Origin: QVMG01 sp032073245
GTDB lineage: Bacteria > Bacteroidota > Bacteroidia > Bacteroidales > Tannerellaceae
Assembly (NCBI GenBank): GCA_032073245.1
Contig: DAMANX010000025.1
Coordinates: 1-64,000, forward strand
Direction of reading: 5' to 3'
Length of the DNA: 64,000 nucleotides
The notes beneath the pieces are model-generated. The model worked only from the letters and a program-made list of their open reading frames with translations. It ran no database searches and was not told where the DNA came from. Below, piece after piece: positions 1-9,528 of the stretch. Made by a program: the position numbers and the translations under genes. The first letter of the stretch is position 1; every line of letters begins with the position of its first letter.

Positions 1-8
1 ATAGGTGG

Positions 9-584
9 GTGGATATGCTCTGGAGTATTAGACCTGTACTTGATCGGGGGCTTACGATTTTAGCTTTTGTGCAATATTTTCTAGGCAATCCAGAAGCCTC
101 ATTAATAGGACTATTTATTCCTTTGTTATTTTTGACAATTTATATATTTAATTGCCGAAAAATACTTATTGGTAAGTTTCCTATATTGCCTGCTACATTA
201 ACAGTAACATTAATAATATCACCTCTTTTATTTATCACCCCATCGTATATAGAGACATCGGTAGTAGTCGAGAATAAAGAAATCAGGATAACAGGCATTT
301 ATGGCGAAAAAATTCCGCTAAATCAGGTAAAAGACGTTTTTTTAGCAGATACGCTTCCCAATATCACTATGCGCACGAATGGAATATCAACCGGCACAAT
401 TAATAAAGGATATTTTCGTTCTGGTTCTTTACGTAAAAATGTAAAGATGCTACTTCATAGTCAAAGTAAACCCTATCTCTATATTATCTATGGAAACAAC
501 AAGTATGTAATACTTAATTTAAAAAAGAGAAAGAAGACACAAATGGTATATGAACAGTTAAAAGGAGTAGTGGGAAATGAATAG
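9..584 (+). CDS. PH-domain-like membrane protein, possibly cut by the window edge
   Basis: Up to 191 residues. There are two or three hydrophobic segments in the first 80 residues. The soluble tail contains the phrase EIRITGIYGEKIPLNQVKDV followed by a beta-rich region, which resembles bacterial PH-domain (DUF304-like) proteins that follow membrane helices. The first in-frame start is GTG at 9, with ATG at 15. No stop separates them from the left edge, so the true start may lie outside the window. The next gene starts 88 bases downstream. The function is unknown, and the PH assignment rests only on the pattern of hydrophobic strands. Confidence 0.6.
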   Translation: MDMLWSIRPVLDRGLTILAFVQYFLGNPEASLIGLFIPLLFLTIYIFNCRKILIGKFPILPATLTVTLIISPLLFITPSYIETSVVVENKEIRITGIYGEKIPLNQVKDVFLADTLPNITMRTNGISTGTINKGYFRSGSLRKNVKMLLHSQSKPYLYIIYGNNKYVILNLKKRKKTQMVYEQLKGVVGNE

Positions 585-672
585 ATTACGTGATATGAAA
601 ATTTGAATCAAATATGATGGAAAACGCTTGTTAATTGATATTTTTGCAAATGTTACTAAAAAAGAATAGTTT

Positions 673-1113
673 ATGAAAAAGAATTTGCTGGTATTACTGG
701 CAGTGGTATTCGGACTTACGGCATGTGAAGGGCCGGAAGGTCCAGCAGGGGAAGGAATGAATTGGGATGTTGATTACCTTACTGTTTATTCCAATGAGTG
801 GGTAGAAGAATGGGATGGGGATACCCCCTATTATGTTTGTGTAAAGAACTATCCTAAACTGGATAATTATATATACGAATATGGTCATGTATTCGCTTAC
901 TATTTCATCCGTTATGGGCAGCCTGATGAATCGCAAACTTTACTGCCTCGCTATCTTGAATTTTTAGAGTTTAATCCGGAAGGAAATCATGCCTGGACAG
1001 AATCGATTACTTATGATTTTCGACGTGGCCAAATCGTTTTTTATTATCAATACAGTGATTTTGCAGAAATTCAACCTCCGACGGAACATTTCCGCATCGT
1101 AATGAATTGGTAA
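673..1113 (+). CDS. Small secreted lipoprotein with short collagen-like stretch
   Basis: 146 residues. The N-terminus MKKNLLVLLAVVFGLTAC is a lipoprotein signal peptide with the lipobox Cys at residue 18. It is followed by EGPEGPAGEG, a short Gly-x-Pro collagen-like stretch common just after the lipobox in Bacteroidales lipoproteins. The rest is rich in aromatic residues (Tyr, Trp, Phe) and probably forms a small beta-rich domain. No catalytic motif is visible. The gene stands alone upstream of cysE and has no recognisable strong promoter. The function is unknown. Confidence 0.75.
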   Translation: MKKNLLVLLAVVFGLTACEGPEGPAGEGMNWDVDYLTVYSNEWVEEWDGDTPYYVCVKNYPKLDNYIYEYGHVFAYYFIRYGQPDESQTLLPRYLEFLEFNPEGNHAWTESITYDFRRGQIVFYYQYSDFAEIQPPTEHFRIVMNW

Positions 1114-1126
1114 CGAAAAAATAATC

Positions 1127-1134
1127 TATTTTTG
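1127..1134 (+). promoter_or_regulatory. Candidate -7 box for cysE
   Basis: TATTTTTG matches the Bacteroidetes -7 consensus TAnnTTTG and lies 26 bases before the cysE start. No convincing TTTG is present at the expected upstream spacing. Confidence 0.45.
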
Positions 1135-1160
1135 CAGGGTAGAATGAATATACCCCAATA

Positions 1161-2057
1161 ATGGATATGCAGCAGCATAATCATGTACTGAATGAGACAA
1201 TTGAAAAGCTTTCGGACGAGGCTTCATATAAACAACTGTTTCATGCTTATCGCGATGAAGAGACCTTGCCCTCAAATGAGGTTTTGGAGGAAATCGTAGA
1301 TTTATGCCGCGCAATACTTTTCCCGGGCTTTTATGGGAAAGCCCGTGTTAGCATACAAACTATGCGGTTCCATGCAGGAGTGAACGTGCAAACCCTTCAC
1401 TCCTTACTTTGCCGACAAATATTTGCCGGCCTTTGTTTTGATTCTGCTTGTGTTACTTGTCCGATGGATGAGATCCGGGAAAGAGCAGAAGCTTATTCTG
1501 TAGGATTTATCTCCGCTTTACCGGAAATACGGCAATTGCTGGCAACCGATGCGGAAGCCACTTTTCAAAGTGATCCGGCTGCCCGGGATATTGGAGAGGT
1601 AATCTTCTGCTATCCGGGTTTTCGTGCAATAGTGAATCATCGCATTGCTCATCAATTATATTTACTTGGAGTTCCGTTTATTCCCCGCATGATAGCTGAA
1701 ATGGCTCATTCGGAGACAGGAATCGATATACACCCCGGCGCAAACATAGGACATCATTTCTCGATTGATCATGGCACAGGTACTGTTATCGGAGAAACAA
1801 GCATTATAGGAAATCATGTTCGTATATTCCAGGGTGTGAGCCTTGCCGGAGAGAAACTCCCACCTGATGAAAACGGAAACACCATCCGCGGTGTTTCCCG
1901 CCATCCTATTTTAGAAGATTATGTAACCATCTATTCGAATGCCACTTTACTGGGGCGTATTCGGGTAGGTCGTGGTGCAACAATATGCGGGAATGTCTGG
2001 ATTACAGAAGATGTTCCTGTCCGAGCTGTTATTTCACAAAAGAAAACGACAACATAA
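1161..2057 (+). CDS. cysE: Serine O-acetyltransferase
   Basis: 298 residues. It makes O-acetylserine from serine and acetyl-CoA, the committed cytoplasmic step to cysteine. The N-terminal part is helical (SATase N domain). From about residue 186 a left-handed beta-helix of hexapeptide repeats follows, including GIDIHPGANIG, the active-site segment DHGTGTVIGET (His204 in the position of the CysE catalytic His) and GRIRVGRGATICGNVW. It is longer than the short EpsC-type enzymes and has the four-Cys region around residues 84-100 seen in Bacteroidales versions. The start is ATG 1161; ATG 1167 is an alternative. The gene is 23 bases upstream of rlmL and probably co-transcribed with it. Confidence 0.92.
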   Translation: MDMQQHNHVLNETIEKLSDEASYKQLFHAYRDEETLPSNEVLEEIVDLCRAILFPGFYGKARVSIQTMRFHAGVNVQTLHSLLCRQIFAGLCFDSACVTCPMDEIRERAEAYSVGFISALPEIRQLLATDAEATFQSDPAARDIGEVIFCYPGFRAIVNHRIAHQLYLLGVPFIPRMIAEMAHSETGIDIHPGANIGHHFSIDHGTGTVIGETSIIGNHVRIFQGVSLAGEKLPPDENGNTIRGVSRHPILEDYVTIYSNATLLGRIRVGRGATICGNVWITEDVPVRAVISQKKTTT

Positions 2058-2080
2058 ACATTATTCACTTTTAAAAACAA

Positions 2081-3589
2081 ATGAACAAAGAGACATTTGA
2101 AATGGTGGCCAAAACCCTTCATGGGTTAGAAGATATTTTGGCAGGAGAGTTAATCGCCTTAGGTGCTAACGATATCCAGGTAGGCCGCCGCATGGTTTCC
2201 TTTACAGGAGATAAAGAAATGCTTTATAAAGCAAATTTCTGTTGCCGTACGGCTCTTCGCATCTTAAAACCAATTTACCACTTCAAAGCGAAGGATGCCG
2301 ATACTGTGTATAATGAAGTGAAAAAGGTAGCATGGGAGAATTATATGTCCCTCGAAACCACCTTCGCTATCGACTCTGTGATCTTCTCGGAAGATTTTAA
2401 TCATTCCAAGTTTGTTGCTTATCGCACCAAAGACGCTATTGTGGATTACTTTATGGAAAAGGATCAGAAACGTCCTTCTGTTCGTGTCAATAATCCGGAT
2501 CTCTATATTAATATTCATATTTCACACAATGATTGTACACTCTCGATCGATAGTTCGGGAGAAAGCCTGCATAAACGGGGTTATCGCGTAGAACAAACCG
2601 AAGCGCCCCTGAATGAAGTATTGGCTGCAGGGATGATATTAAAGACGGGCTGGAAAGGAGATACAAACTTTATTGATCCGATGTGCGGTTCTGGTACCCT
2701 ATTGATTGAAGCGGCAATGATTGCTTTGAATATTGCTCCGGGAGTTCATAGGAAAGAATTTGCTTTTGAAAAATGGATTGATTTCGATCAGGAACTATTC
2801 GATCGTATTTATAACGATGAGAGCAAAGAACGGACTTTTGATTACAAATGTTACGGCTACGACATCTCACCGGCTGCTATAGAAACGGCCAACAAGAATG
2901 TCCGCAGTGCCGGATTAACAAAATATATAGAACTGAAAGTCTTACCTTTCCAACAATTTAGCGAGGCTCCTCAACCGGGTATTCTGGTAACCAACCCTCC
3001 TTATGGCGAACGAATATCTTCGCGTGATCTTATGGGGTTATATGGTATGATCGGTGAACGGTTGAAACACGTTTTCACGGGATACAAAGCATGGATTATT
3101 AGCTACAAAGACGAGTGTTTTGATAAGATCGGATTACGTCCCAGTGAACGAATGAAATTGATGAATGGTTCTCTGGAATGTGAATACCGTTGCTTTGAAA
3201 TGTTTGACGGAAAGAATAAAGAATACAAGAAAGCATTAAACGAAGAAGGCTCGAGAGAACGTTCAAGCGAGCGTCCTTCAGCACAAAAAAGACCGGGAAA
3301 TAATTCGGATCGTAGGGAGTTCAATCGTCGTCCGGATTTCAAAAAAGACCGGATGGATCGCCCGGAACGTCGTTTTGCCGCAGCGCATACGGAAGATGAA
3401 GACGAAAAAGCGCCTTTACTTCCGGGTAAGCGTTTCTATGGAGATGATCGGAATGATGGCCGTCCGGCTCGCAAACAGTTCGCAGCTAAACGCACTGAAA
3501 AGAAACCATTTAAAGGTAGAGACGATGATAGTTTTAGCCGTTCAGGTAAGAAACCTTTTAAAAAGAGAGACAAGGATGATAGTTTGTAA
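2081..3589 (+). CDS. rlmL: 23S rRNA m2G2445-type methyltransferase (THUMP/RlmL family)
   Basis: 502 residues. The THUMP RNA-binding region covers about residues 45-165. The Rossmann methyltransferase follows: SAM-binding loop DPMCGSGTLLIEAA (199-212), acidic motif GYDISPAAIETANKN (259-273) and catalytic NPPYGER (305-311). This is the RlmL/YcbY N-terminal half without the RlmK half, as is usual in Bacteroidetes. Residues 383-502 are a low-complexity tail rich in Arg, Lys, Asp, Glu and Pro, resembling tails of RNA helicases, and probably disordered. The last 14 bases overlap the start of the peptidase gene. The exact methylation target is inferred from the family. Confidence 0.88.
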   Translation: MNKETFEMVAKTLHGLEDILAGELIALGANDIQVGRRMVSFTGDKEMLYKANFCCRTALRILKPIYHFKAKDADTVYNEVKKVAWENYMSLETTFAIDSVIFSEDFNHSKFVAYRTKDAIVDYFMEKDQKRPSVRVNNPDLYINIHISHNDCTLSIDSSGESLHKRGYRVEQTEAPLNEVLAAGMILKTGWKGDTNFIDPMCGSGTLLIEAAMIALNIAPGVHRKEFAFEKWIDFDQELFDRIYNDESKERTFDYKCYGYDISPAAIETANKNVRSAGLTKYIELKVLPFQQFSEAPQPGILVTNPPYGERISSRDLMGLYGMIGERLKHVFTGYKAWIISYKDECFDKIGLRPSERMKLMNGSLECEYRCFEMFDGKNKEYKKALNEEGSRERSSERPSAQKRPGNNSDRREFNRRPDFKKDRMDRPERRFAAAHTEDEDEKAPLLPGKRFYGDDRNDGRPARKQFAAKRTEKKPFKGRDDDSFSRSGKKPFKKRDKDDSL

Positions 3590-5762
3590 GAAGGCGCGGA
3601 TATTTTGTCTGGGCATTCTATTGCTTCCCTTATCGCTTATGGCGCAGAATAAAGAATTGACATTAAATGATCTGATCCCCGGAGGGAGCAGTTATAGTCG
3701 GTTTGTTCCTCAATCTCTTCGTCAGTTACAATGGTGCGGTGATGAGTATGTATATGCAAAAGGAGATAGTGTCCTAAGCGCTCTTCCGGGAAAACCTGTC
3801 AAAATAGCTTTTACCCGCGAGCAATTAAATGAAGCAATGACTGCTGTAGGTCTAGAAACTATAAGTAGTTTACCGGCATTTACAATTCCCTCTAAAAAGG
3901 ATCCGGTTATAGCCTTTACCAGCCGGCAACACCGCATACATTATAATTTCAAGGAAAATCGTATCACGGCTGATTATAATTTAAATGGTAAATTGGCAAA
4001 TTATGAGTATAGCTCCGCAAACGGTTATCTGGCATTGACAGAAGGGAATAATATTCGAATTCTCACTCCTGAAAATAAATTAATACAGGTAACAGAAGAT
4101 ACACAAGAAGGAATCGTATATGGACAAGCTGTACATCAACGTGAGTTTGGAATAAATAAGGGATTGTTTTGGTCACCTCAGGGAAATGCTTTGGCTTTTT
4201 ACCGGATGGATGAACAAATGGTAACCTCTTATCCACTTGTAAATATTGATGCCCGGTGTGCAGAATATGTTCCCCATAAATATCCTATGGCGGGTATGAA
4301 AAGCCACGAGGTGACATTAGGGGTCTATAATATTTCAACCGGACAGACTATATATCTGAAAACAGGCCTACCTAAAGAAAAATACCTCACCAATATAGCC
4401 TGGAGCCCTGATGAAAAAAGTATTTATATTGCAGAATTAAACCGTGAGCAGAATGAAATGCATTTGGTGCGTTATTCTGCAATAACAGGGGAAAGGGAAG
4501 CAGATCTTTTTACGGAAACAAATGACAAATATGTAGAGCCAACAAACCCTGTTTTATTCTTACCGGGAGATCCTACCAAATTTATCTGGCAAAGTGACAG
4601 GGACGGTTTTAATCATATCTATTTATATGACACAACGGGGAGGGTGCTCAAACAATTGACTTCCGGTAAATGGCTAGTGCAACGTGTTCTTGGCTTCGAT
4701 AACAAAGGTGAAAACATCTTTATCACAGCTACAGCTCCCCACCCTCTAAGTTCTCAATCAGAAGGAACTCCATTGGAAGTGTACGGATGGCAGATCAATC
4801 TGAAAAGCGGAAAAAGAACTTGTTTTACACTTAAGAATGGAGTCCATTCAGTTAATATCAGCCCTTCCGGATTGTATGCTATTGATCAGTACTCCACTCC
4901 TACTACTCCGCGTGATATCGATATTGTAAAAATAAGGAACGGAGAGACCATTACATCATTGCTTGCTGCAAAAAATCCGTTCAGAGATTACAATATGCCT
5001 GAGATAATATCAGGAACTATTACAGCTGCTGATGGAGTATCGGATTTGCATTATCGCTTACTAAATCCGGTTGGGATGGAACAAGGAAAGAAATACCCTA
5101 CTGTTATTTATGTATATGGAGGGCCGCATAGCCAGCAAGTGACGGGTGGTTTTCAATATGGTACGCGTGGTTGGGAAATATATATGGCTCAACGTGGTTA
5201 CGTTGTCTTTGTGGTAGATAACCGTGGAACAGGTAATCGCGGGCGTGCTTTTGAAGATGTTATTCATCGCAATCTGGGTGTAAATGAAATGGCTGATCAG
5301 ATGAAAGGAGTTGAATACCTGAAAACTCTTCCTTATGTAGATGCCGAACGTATTGGTGTCCATGGTTGGAGTTACGGTGGTTTTATGACAACAAACCTTA
5401 TGTTAACCCATCCGGATGTATTCAAGGTTGGCGTAGCCGGAGGTCCGGTTATCGATTGGAAGTATTACGAGATCATGTATGGAGAACGCTATATGGATCG
5501 TCCGCAGGATAATCCGGAAGGATATAAGAATGCAGATTTGAAACTGAAAGCTGAAAATCTGAAAGGGCGTCTTTTACTGATTCATGGAGATATCGATCCG
5601 GTCGTAGTTTGGCAGCATAGCCTGAGTTTTCTGAAGGCCTGTGTGGGTGCTAACACCTATCCCGATTATTTTGTATATCCCGGACATGAGCATAATGTCA
5701 TGGGAAAAGACCGTATTCATCTGCATGAGAAGATAACACGGTATTTTGATGAAAACTTATAA
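3576..5762 (+). CDS. S9 family peptidase (dipeptidyl peptidase IV type)
   Basis: 728 residues from ATG 3576, chosen because it begins a clean signal peptide (hydrophobic stretch ending LSLMAQ) just after an AGG-rich site. The longer upstream frame runs inside rlmL and has no signal. A beta-propeller (DPPIV_N) spans about 60-490, followed by the alpha/beta hydrolase. The triad is visible: nucleophile Ser599 in GWSYGGF, Asp674 in HGDID, and His706 in GHEHNVMG. The family removes Xaa-Pro dipeptides from peptide N-termini in the periplasm, which suits a peptide-using gut anaerobe. It overlaps rlmL by 14 bases. Confidence 0.9.
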   Translation: MIVCKKARIFCLGILLLPLSLMAQNKELTLNDLIPGGSSYSRFVPQSLRQLQWCGDEYVYAKGDSVLSALPGKPVKIAFTREQLNEAMTAVGLETISSLPAFTIPSKKDPVIAFTSRQHRIHYNFKENRITADYNLNGKLANYEYSSANGYLALTEGNNIRILTPENKLIQVTEDTQEGIVYGQAVHQREFGINKGLFWSPQGNALAFYRMDEQMVTSYPLVNIDARCAEYVPHKYPMAGMKSHEVTLGVYNISTGQTIYLKTGLPKEKYLTNIAWSPDEKSIYIAELNREQNEMHLVRYSAITGEREADLFTETNDKYVEPTNPVLFLPGDPTKFIWQSDRDGFNHIYLYDTTGRVLKQLTSGKWLVQRVLGFDNKGENIFITATAPHPLSSQSEGTPLEVYGWQINLKSGKRTCFTLKNGVHSVNISPSGLYAIDQYSTPTTPRDIDIVKIRNGETITSLLAAKNPFRDYNMPEIISGTITAADGVSDLHYRLLNPVGMEQGKKYPTVIYVYGGPHSQQVTGGFQYGTRGWEIYMAQRGYVVFVVDNRGTGNRGRAFEDVIHRNLGVNEMADQMKGVEYLKTLPYVDAERIGVHGWSYGGFMTTNLMLTHPDVFKVGVAGGPVIDWKYYEIMYGERYMDRPQDNPEGYKNADLKLKAENLKGRLLLIHGDIDPVVVWQHSLSFLKACVGANTYPDYFVYPGHEHNVMGKDRIHLHEKITRYFDENL

Positions 5763-5853
5763 ATAATGATTAATGGTGAATGATTAATTCTTAATGCTTT
5801 CAGGAAAGGCCTTTTAATTAATCATTAATCATTAACAATTAACCATTAGAAAG
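5763..5853. repeat. AT-rich inverted repeat of ATTAATC/ATTAATG units
   Basis: The 91-base gap before purD consists of degenerate copies of a 7-base unit (ATGATTA / TAATCAT) arranged head to head around a central AGGAAAGGCCTTT. It can fold into a long imperfect hairpin. A similar run lies at 43598-43628. Confidence 0.5.
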
Positions 5854-7125
5854 ATGAACATATTACTATTAGGTTCCGGAGGACGTGAACATGCTTTGGC
5901 CTGGAAGATGGCACAAAGCCCGAAGATGGATAAACTATTTATTGCTCCCGGAAATGCAGGGACTGCATTGGTGGGAACGAATGTTGATATAAAAGCTGAC
6001 GATTTTGAAGCTATAAAAGGATTTGCTTTGTCTAATCAGATCGATATGGTGGTAGTTGGCCCCGAAGACCCTTTGGTTAAGGGTATCTATGATTTCTTTC
6101 GGAATGATCCGGCAATTGCACATATTGCTGTAATAGGGCCCAGTAAAGAAGGGGCCCAGTTGGAAGGAAGTAAAGACTTTGCAAAAGCTTTTATGATGCG
6201 GCATAATATACCTACTGCCCGATATAAAAGTATAACGGCTGAAAACCTACAGGAAGGATATGATTTTTTGTCTTCTCTCGAAGCTCCTTATGTGCTGAAG
6301 GCTGATGGATTGGCAGCAGGCAAAGGTGTATTGATCATAGATAACCTGGAAGAAGCAAAAAAAGAACTTGGAGGCATGCTGGAAGGTATGTTTGGTGATG
6401 CCAGCAAAACAGTAGTTATAGAGGAATTCCTGGATGGAATAGAATGTTCTGTATTTGTAATGTCAGATGGTGAACATTACAAGGTGCTTCCGGTTGCCAA
6501 AGATTATAAACGTATCGGAGAAGGAAATAAGGGTCTTAATACAGGTGGTATGGGCGCGATTTCTCCTGTCCCATTTGCTGATGAATCTTTTATGGCTAAG
6601 GTTGATGAACGTATTATACGACCAACTATAGAGGGATTAAAAGCCGAGAAAATTAATTACAGAGGTTTTATATTCCTCGGACTGATCCGTGTAAAAGGCG
6701 AGCCTATGGTGATCGAGTATAATTGCCGTATGGGGGATCCGGAAACTGAGGTTGTGATGCTTCGTATCCAAAGTGATTTCGTTGATTTGTTGGAAGGAGT
6801 AGCGAAAGGTGATCTTGATAAACGTACTATTACAGAAGATCCGCGTGCGGCCGTAACAGTAATGCTTGTTAGCGGCGGTTACCCTGAAGACTATGAAAAG
6901 AATAAAGTAATTACAGGCCTTGATGAGATATCATCCGAAAATATTGTATTCCATGCAGGAACCAAAGATTCCGATGGGAAAGTGCTCACCAGTGGTGGAC
7001 GTGTAATCGCTGTAAGTTCTTATGGAAAAAACAAAGAAGAAGCATTAGCACATTCTTTCAAAGGAGCAAACACAATAAACTTTGATAAGAAGTATTTCCG
7101 TAGTGATATAGGGTTTGATCTTTAA
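5854..7125 (+). CDS. purD: Phosphoribosylamine-glycine ligase
   Basis: 423 residues, the usual length. It joins phosphoribosylamine and glycine using ATP in purine synthesis. The N-terminal domain begins MNILLLGSGGREHALAWKM. The ATP-grasp domain contains KADGLAAGKGV, EEFLDGIECSV, NTGGMGAISPVP and the metal-binding end EYNCRMGDPETE. The C-terminal domain carries the SGGYP segment. The gene stands apart from other purine genes, and both flanks are short repeat-rich spacers, so it is probably its own transcript. Confidence 0.96.
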   Translation: MNILLLGSGGREHALAWKMAQSPKMDKLFIAPGNAGTALVGTNVDIKADDFEAIKGFALSNQIDMVVVGPEDPLVKGIYDFFRNDPAIAHIAVIGPSKEGAQLEGSKDFAKAFMMRHNIPTARYKSITAENLQEGYDFLSSLEAPYVLKADGLAAGKGVLIIDNLEEAKKELGGMLEGMFGDASKTVVIEEFLDGIECSVFVMSDGEHYKVLPVAKDYKRIGEGNKGLNTGGMGAISPVPFADESFMAKVDERIIRPTIEGLKAEKINYRGFIFLGLIRVKGEPMVIEYNCRMGDPETEVVMLRIQSDFVDLLEGVAKGDLDKRTITEDPRAAVTVMLVSGGYPEDYEKNKVITGLDEISSENIVFHAGTKDSDGKVLTSGGRVIAVSSYGKNKEEALAHSFKGANTINFDKKYFRSDIGFDL

Positions 7126-7127
7126 AA

Positions 7128-7200
7128 GAGAGTTGAGCGATGAGTGATGAGAGATGAGTGAAGAAAAGATTCATCACTCATCACTCATCTCTTACCATTA
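7128..7200. repeat. Inverted repeat of GATGAGT heptamers
   Basis: The left half repeats GATGAGT/GATGAGA and the right half repeats ACTCATC, so the spacer folds into one imperfect hairpin. It may terminate purD transcription, but there is no clear T-run. ACTCATC/ACTCACC units recur at 38953-38976. Confidence 0.5.
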
Positions 7201-7207
7201 AAAAAGC

Positions 7208-8212
7208 ATGCGTACAGTAGGTAAACAAAACTATCTGGATAGCCCCTGGACTATTTTGTATGTGTTGGGGATTTGTCTAATTTGTTGGATAGTCGGCTAT
7301 CTGACCTCACTTGGTTATCCTATTTATGAGGAGAAAGGTGATACTCCCCTATGGGATTTGTTATGCCGGCTTTTACCCAATAAACTTTTTACCTATATAA
7401 TCGGATTTGTACTTATGGTGGGAGGTGCATTCTTATTGCATCGGGCTAATTATGCTTTGGTTCTTATCCGGGAAAAGACGTTTTTACCCTTTCTTCTATA
7501 TATTCTTTTCCTGAGTACTAATCCTAATTTTTTCCCTTTAAAATCTACCTCTATAGGCGTCTTCTGCCTAATCCTGGCGATTTATCAGCTTTTTACTTTT
7601 TATCATAATCCGGAAGCTACTGGAAAAGCTTTTAAATCGACATTTATTATTGGACTTGGTAGCTTACTTTGGGTACATATAGTATGGTTTGTCCCTTTAT
7701 TCTGGTTGGGAATGTATCGTTTCCGTTCCCTCACATATAAAACTTTTGCAGCATCCTTATTAGGCGTTCTTACAGTGTATTGGTTCGTACTTGGTTGGTC
7801 GGTATGGAAAGAGGATTTTACTCTCTTTACAGCGGCCGCATCGTCTTTAAGCGCTTTGTCACTTCTACGTTTTGAAATTACGGAATGGGTGGAATGGATA
7901 AGCGTGATTTGTATGACTATTCTTGCGTTGGTTGCTTCGTTTAATATCATTACGCATGAACATGAAGATAATCTGCGCACACGTCAGTTTCTTTCTTTTT
8001 TGATAATTTTTGCCTTATGGGCTTTTGTGCTCTTTTTCCTCAATGAGTATTCATCCGAAGAGTTTCTGCATGTAACGTGTATACCTGCTTCCATAATTAT
8101 TGCTCACTTTTTTTCTGCACGACGCAATAAATACACATTCTGGCTGTTTATATTTACCATTGTTCTCTTTCCGATTCTCTTATTTATACAGCTTGGATGG
8201 AATTTCTTATAG
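7208..8212 (+). CDS. Polytopic membrane protein (resembles DUF6427)
   Basis: 334 residues with about nine or ten hydrophobic segments spread over the whole length and only short loops. No catalytic motif can be seen. The size and topology resemble the Bacteroidetes DUF6427 membrane proteins; that name is tentative. The last 16 bases overlap the yqaA-like gene, suggesting translational coupling and possibly a shared membrane role. The function is unknown. Confidence 0.65.
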   Translation: MRTVGKQNYLDSPWTILYVLGICLICWIVGYLTSLGYPIYEEKGDTPLWDLLCRLLPNKLFTYIIGFVLMVGGAFLLHRANYALVLIREKTFLPFLLYILFLSTNPNFFPLKSTSIGVFCLILAIYQLFTFYHNPEATGKAFKSTFIIGLGSLLWVHIVWFVPLFWLGMYRFRSLTYKTFAASLLGVLTVYWFVLGWSVWKEDFTLFTAAASSLSALSLLRFEITEWVEWISVICMTILALVASFNIITHEHEDNLRTRQFLSFLIIFALWAFVLFFLNEYSSEEFLHVTCIPASIIIAHFFSARRNKYTFWLFIFTIVLFPILLFIQLGWNFL

Positions 8213-8646
8213 AATACGGATATATAGGCGTTTTTATTGCTGCTTTCCTGGCAGCAACCGTTTTGCCCTTCAGCAGTGAGGTGGTACTTACCGGTGTTTT
8301 ACTGGCGGGGGCTTCTTATTGGCCTTGTATGATTGCTGCTACCTTAGGCAATTTCCTGGGTGGTATGAGTTGTTATTGGCTTGGTATGCTTGGAAAAATA
8401 GAATGGATTGAGAAATACCTTAAAATGGATCGTGCCAAGATAGACAAAGTACAACAATGGGTACAAAAAAGAGGATCGTGGGTTGCTTTTTTCGTTTTTC
8501 TCCCTGGTGTTGGTGATTTTATTGCTGTAGCCCTTGGCTTTCTTCGAGGTAATATATGGATAGTTGCTATTTCAATGTTTGCAGGCAAAGCTCTTCGCTA
8601 TTGGGTATGGATGGAGTTGGTGTTCAAAGTGCAGCAGATGTTCTAA
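8197..8646 (+). CDS. YqaA family VTT/DedA-like membrane protein
   Basis: 149 residues with four hydrophobic segments. The N-terminus IEYGYIGVFIAAFLAATVLPFSSEVVL and the later FVFLPGVGDFIAVALGFLRG match the SNARE-associated/VTT (DedA) pattern, with the conserved F/LPG near the centre. Relatives are membrane proteins implicated in lipid or envelope homeostasis. Translation is probably coupled to the preceding membrane protein, whose end it overlaps by 16 bases. The short length and VLPFSSE motif fit the YqaA subgroup rather than full DedA. Confidence 0.82.
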   Translation: MEFLIEYGYIGVFIAAFLAATVLPFSSEVVLTGVLLAGASYWPCMIAATLGNFLGGMSCYWLGMLGKIEWIEKYLKMDRAKIDKVQQWVQKRGSWVAFFVFLPGVGDFIAVALGFLRGNIWIVAISMFAGKALRYWVWMELVFKVQQMF

Positions 8647-8649
8647 TTT

Positions 8650-9528
8650 TTAGCGTTGTGGAATTTCCACACGGCTTTTTAAAGGGTAACGTAGGTTAGA
8701 AGATTTACTGTAATAGGCTTCCATAGCTCCAATTTTCAGTTTAGCCCGTACTTTAATTGGAAGATGATTCTCATCATCACCAATCCAAATTTCCATGGCT
8801 TCTTTACTTTCTGTAAATGCTTCATCGTAGATATCAACAATAAAGTAACGGGTACTAAATTTCACTTTGTCACGATCAACAATTCTTTGCCCTTCATAAC
8901 GATAGCTGATAGGAATCACACTCTTACCCATGGCTACTTGCAAACTATATTGTTGTCCCTGTTCCATGCCATTCCAATCGAAAGAACGGGCATGAATGAT
9001 AGACCCAAGAATATCCAGTACACAATCGCCACCAACTAAAACCGTATCATTTTTTATTCTTTCGAGGTTACGACGAAATGCATGTACATGCGTTTCTTTT
9101 CCTTTATAGGAATAAGTAAGGTTATCAATCTGATAATATCCTCCTTCATTAGATCGTTTCGTGCTGAATAATAAACGCTGAGGATTTTTAGAAACATAGT
9201 TTGTAATGGTATCACGTATGCGGAACATCTTATCAACCATGCCGGTCGTATTAAGTAATAATTCGGATTTCCATGCCGGGATACCATTATATTCCGATTC
9301 GGTAATAGTAATAGAGGCACTCGCGCCTCTAGGTGACAATAAACCCCATTTGAAATAAACATCGAATTCTACCCGTTCTCTATTGCTGAATACTTTATTA
9401 TTCTGCATGCATTGTGCTTGCGCATGGCCTATAAATCCTGCCAGGCCCAACACAACAAGGCATAAAGCTATTTTAAAACGGGAACCCGCCACGGCTGGAA
9501 CTACCCGATGATTGATTTCTTCCTTCAT
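8650..9528 (-). CDS. DUF3108 domain protein, exported
   Basis: About 292 residues from ATG 9528; GTG 9546 is an alternative. A hydrophobic segment (KIALCLVVLGLAGFIGHAQAQ) suggests export to the periplasm. The mature part is a beta-rich domain starting EFDVYFKWGLLSPRGASASI and ending in KVRAKLKIGAMEAYY, the DUF3108 pattern seen in beta-barrel-like, possibly lipid- or polymer-binding proteins. The start lies inside the 3' end of the Big_5 lipoprotein gene (overlap about 56 bases), so the two form an operon. The function is unknown. Confidence 0.8.
   Translation of the reverse strand: MKEEINHRVVPAVAGSRFKIALCLVVLGLAGFIGHAQAQCMQNNKVFSNRERVEFDVYFKWGLLSPRGASASITITESEYNGIPAWKSELLLNTTGMVDKMFRIRDTITNYVSKNPQRLLFSTKRSNEGGYYQIDNLTYSYKGKETHVHAFRRNLERIKNDTVLVGGDCVLDILGSIIHARSFDWNGMEQGQQYSLQVAMGKSVIPISYRYEGQRIVDRDKVKFSTRYFIVDIYDEAFTESKEAMEIWIGDDENHLPIKVRAKLKIGAMEAYYSKSSNLRYPLKSRVEIPQR

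Noticed and set aside
7603..7980. A 125-residue minus-strand frame inside the membrane protein gene
   Set aside because: No signal, domain or promoter; composition is that expected opposite a membrane protein.
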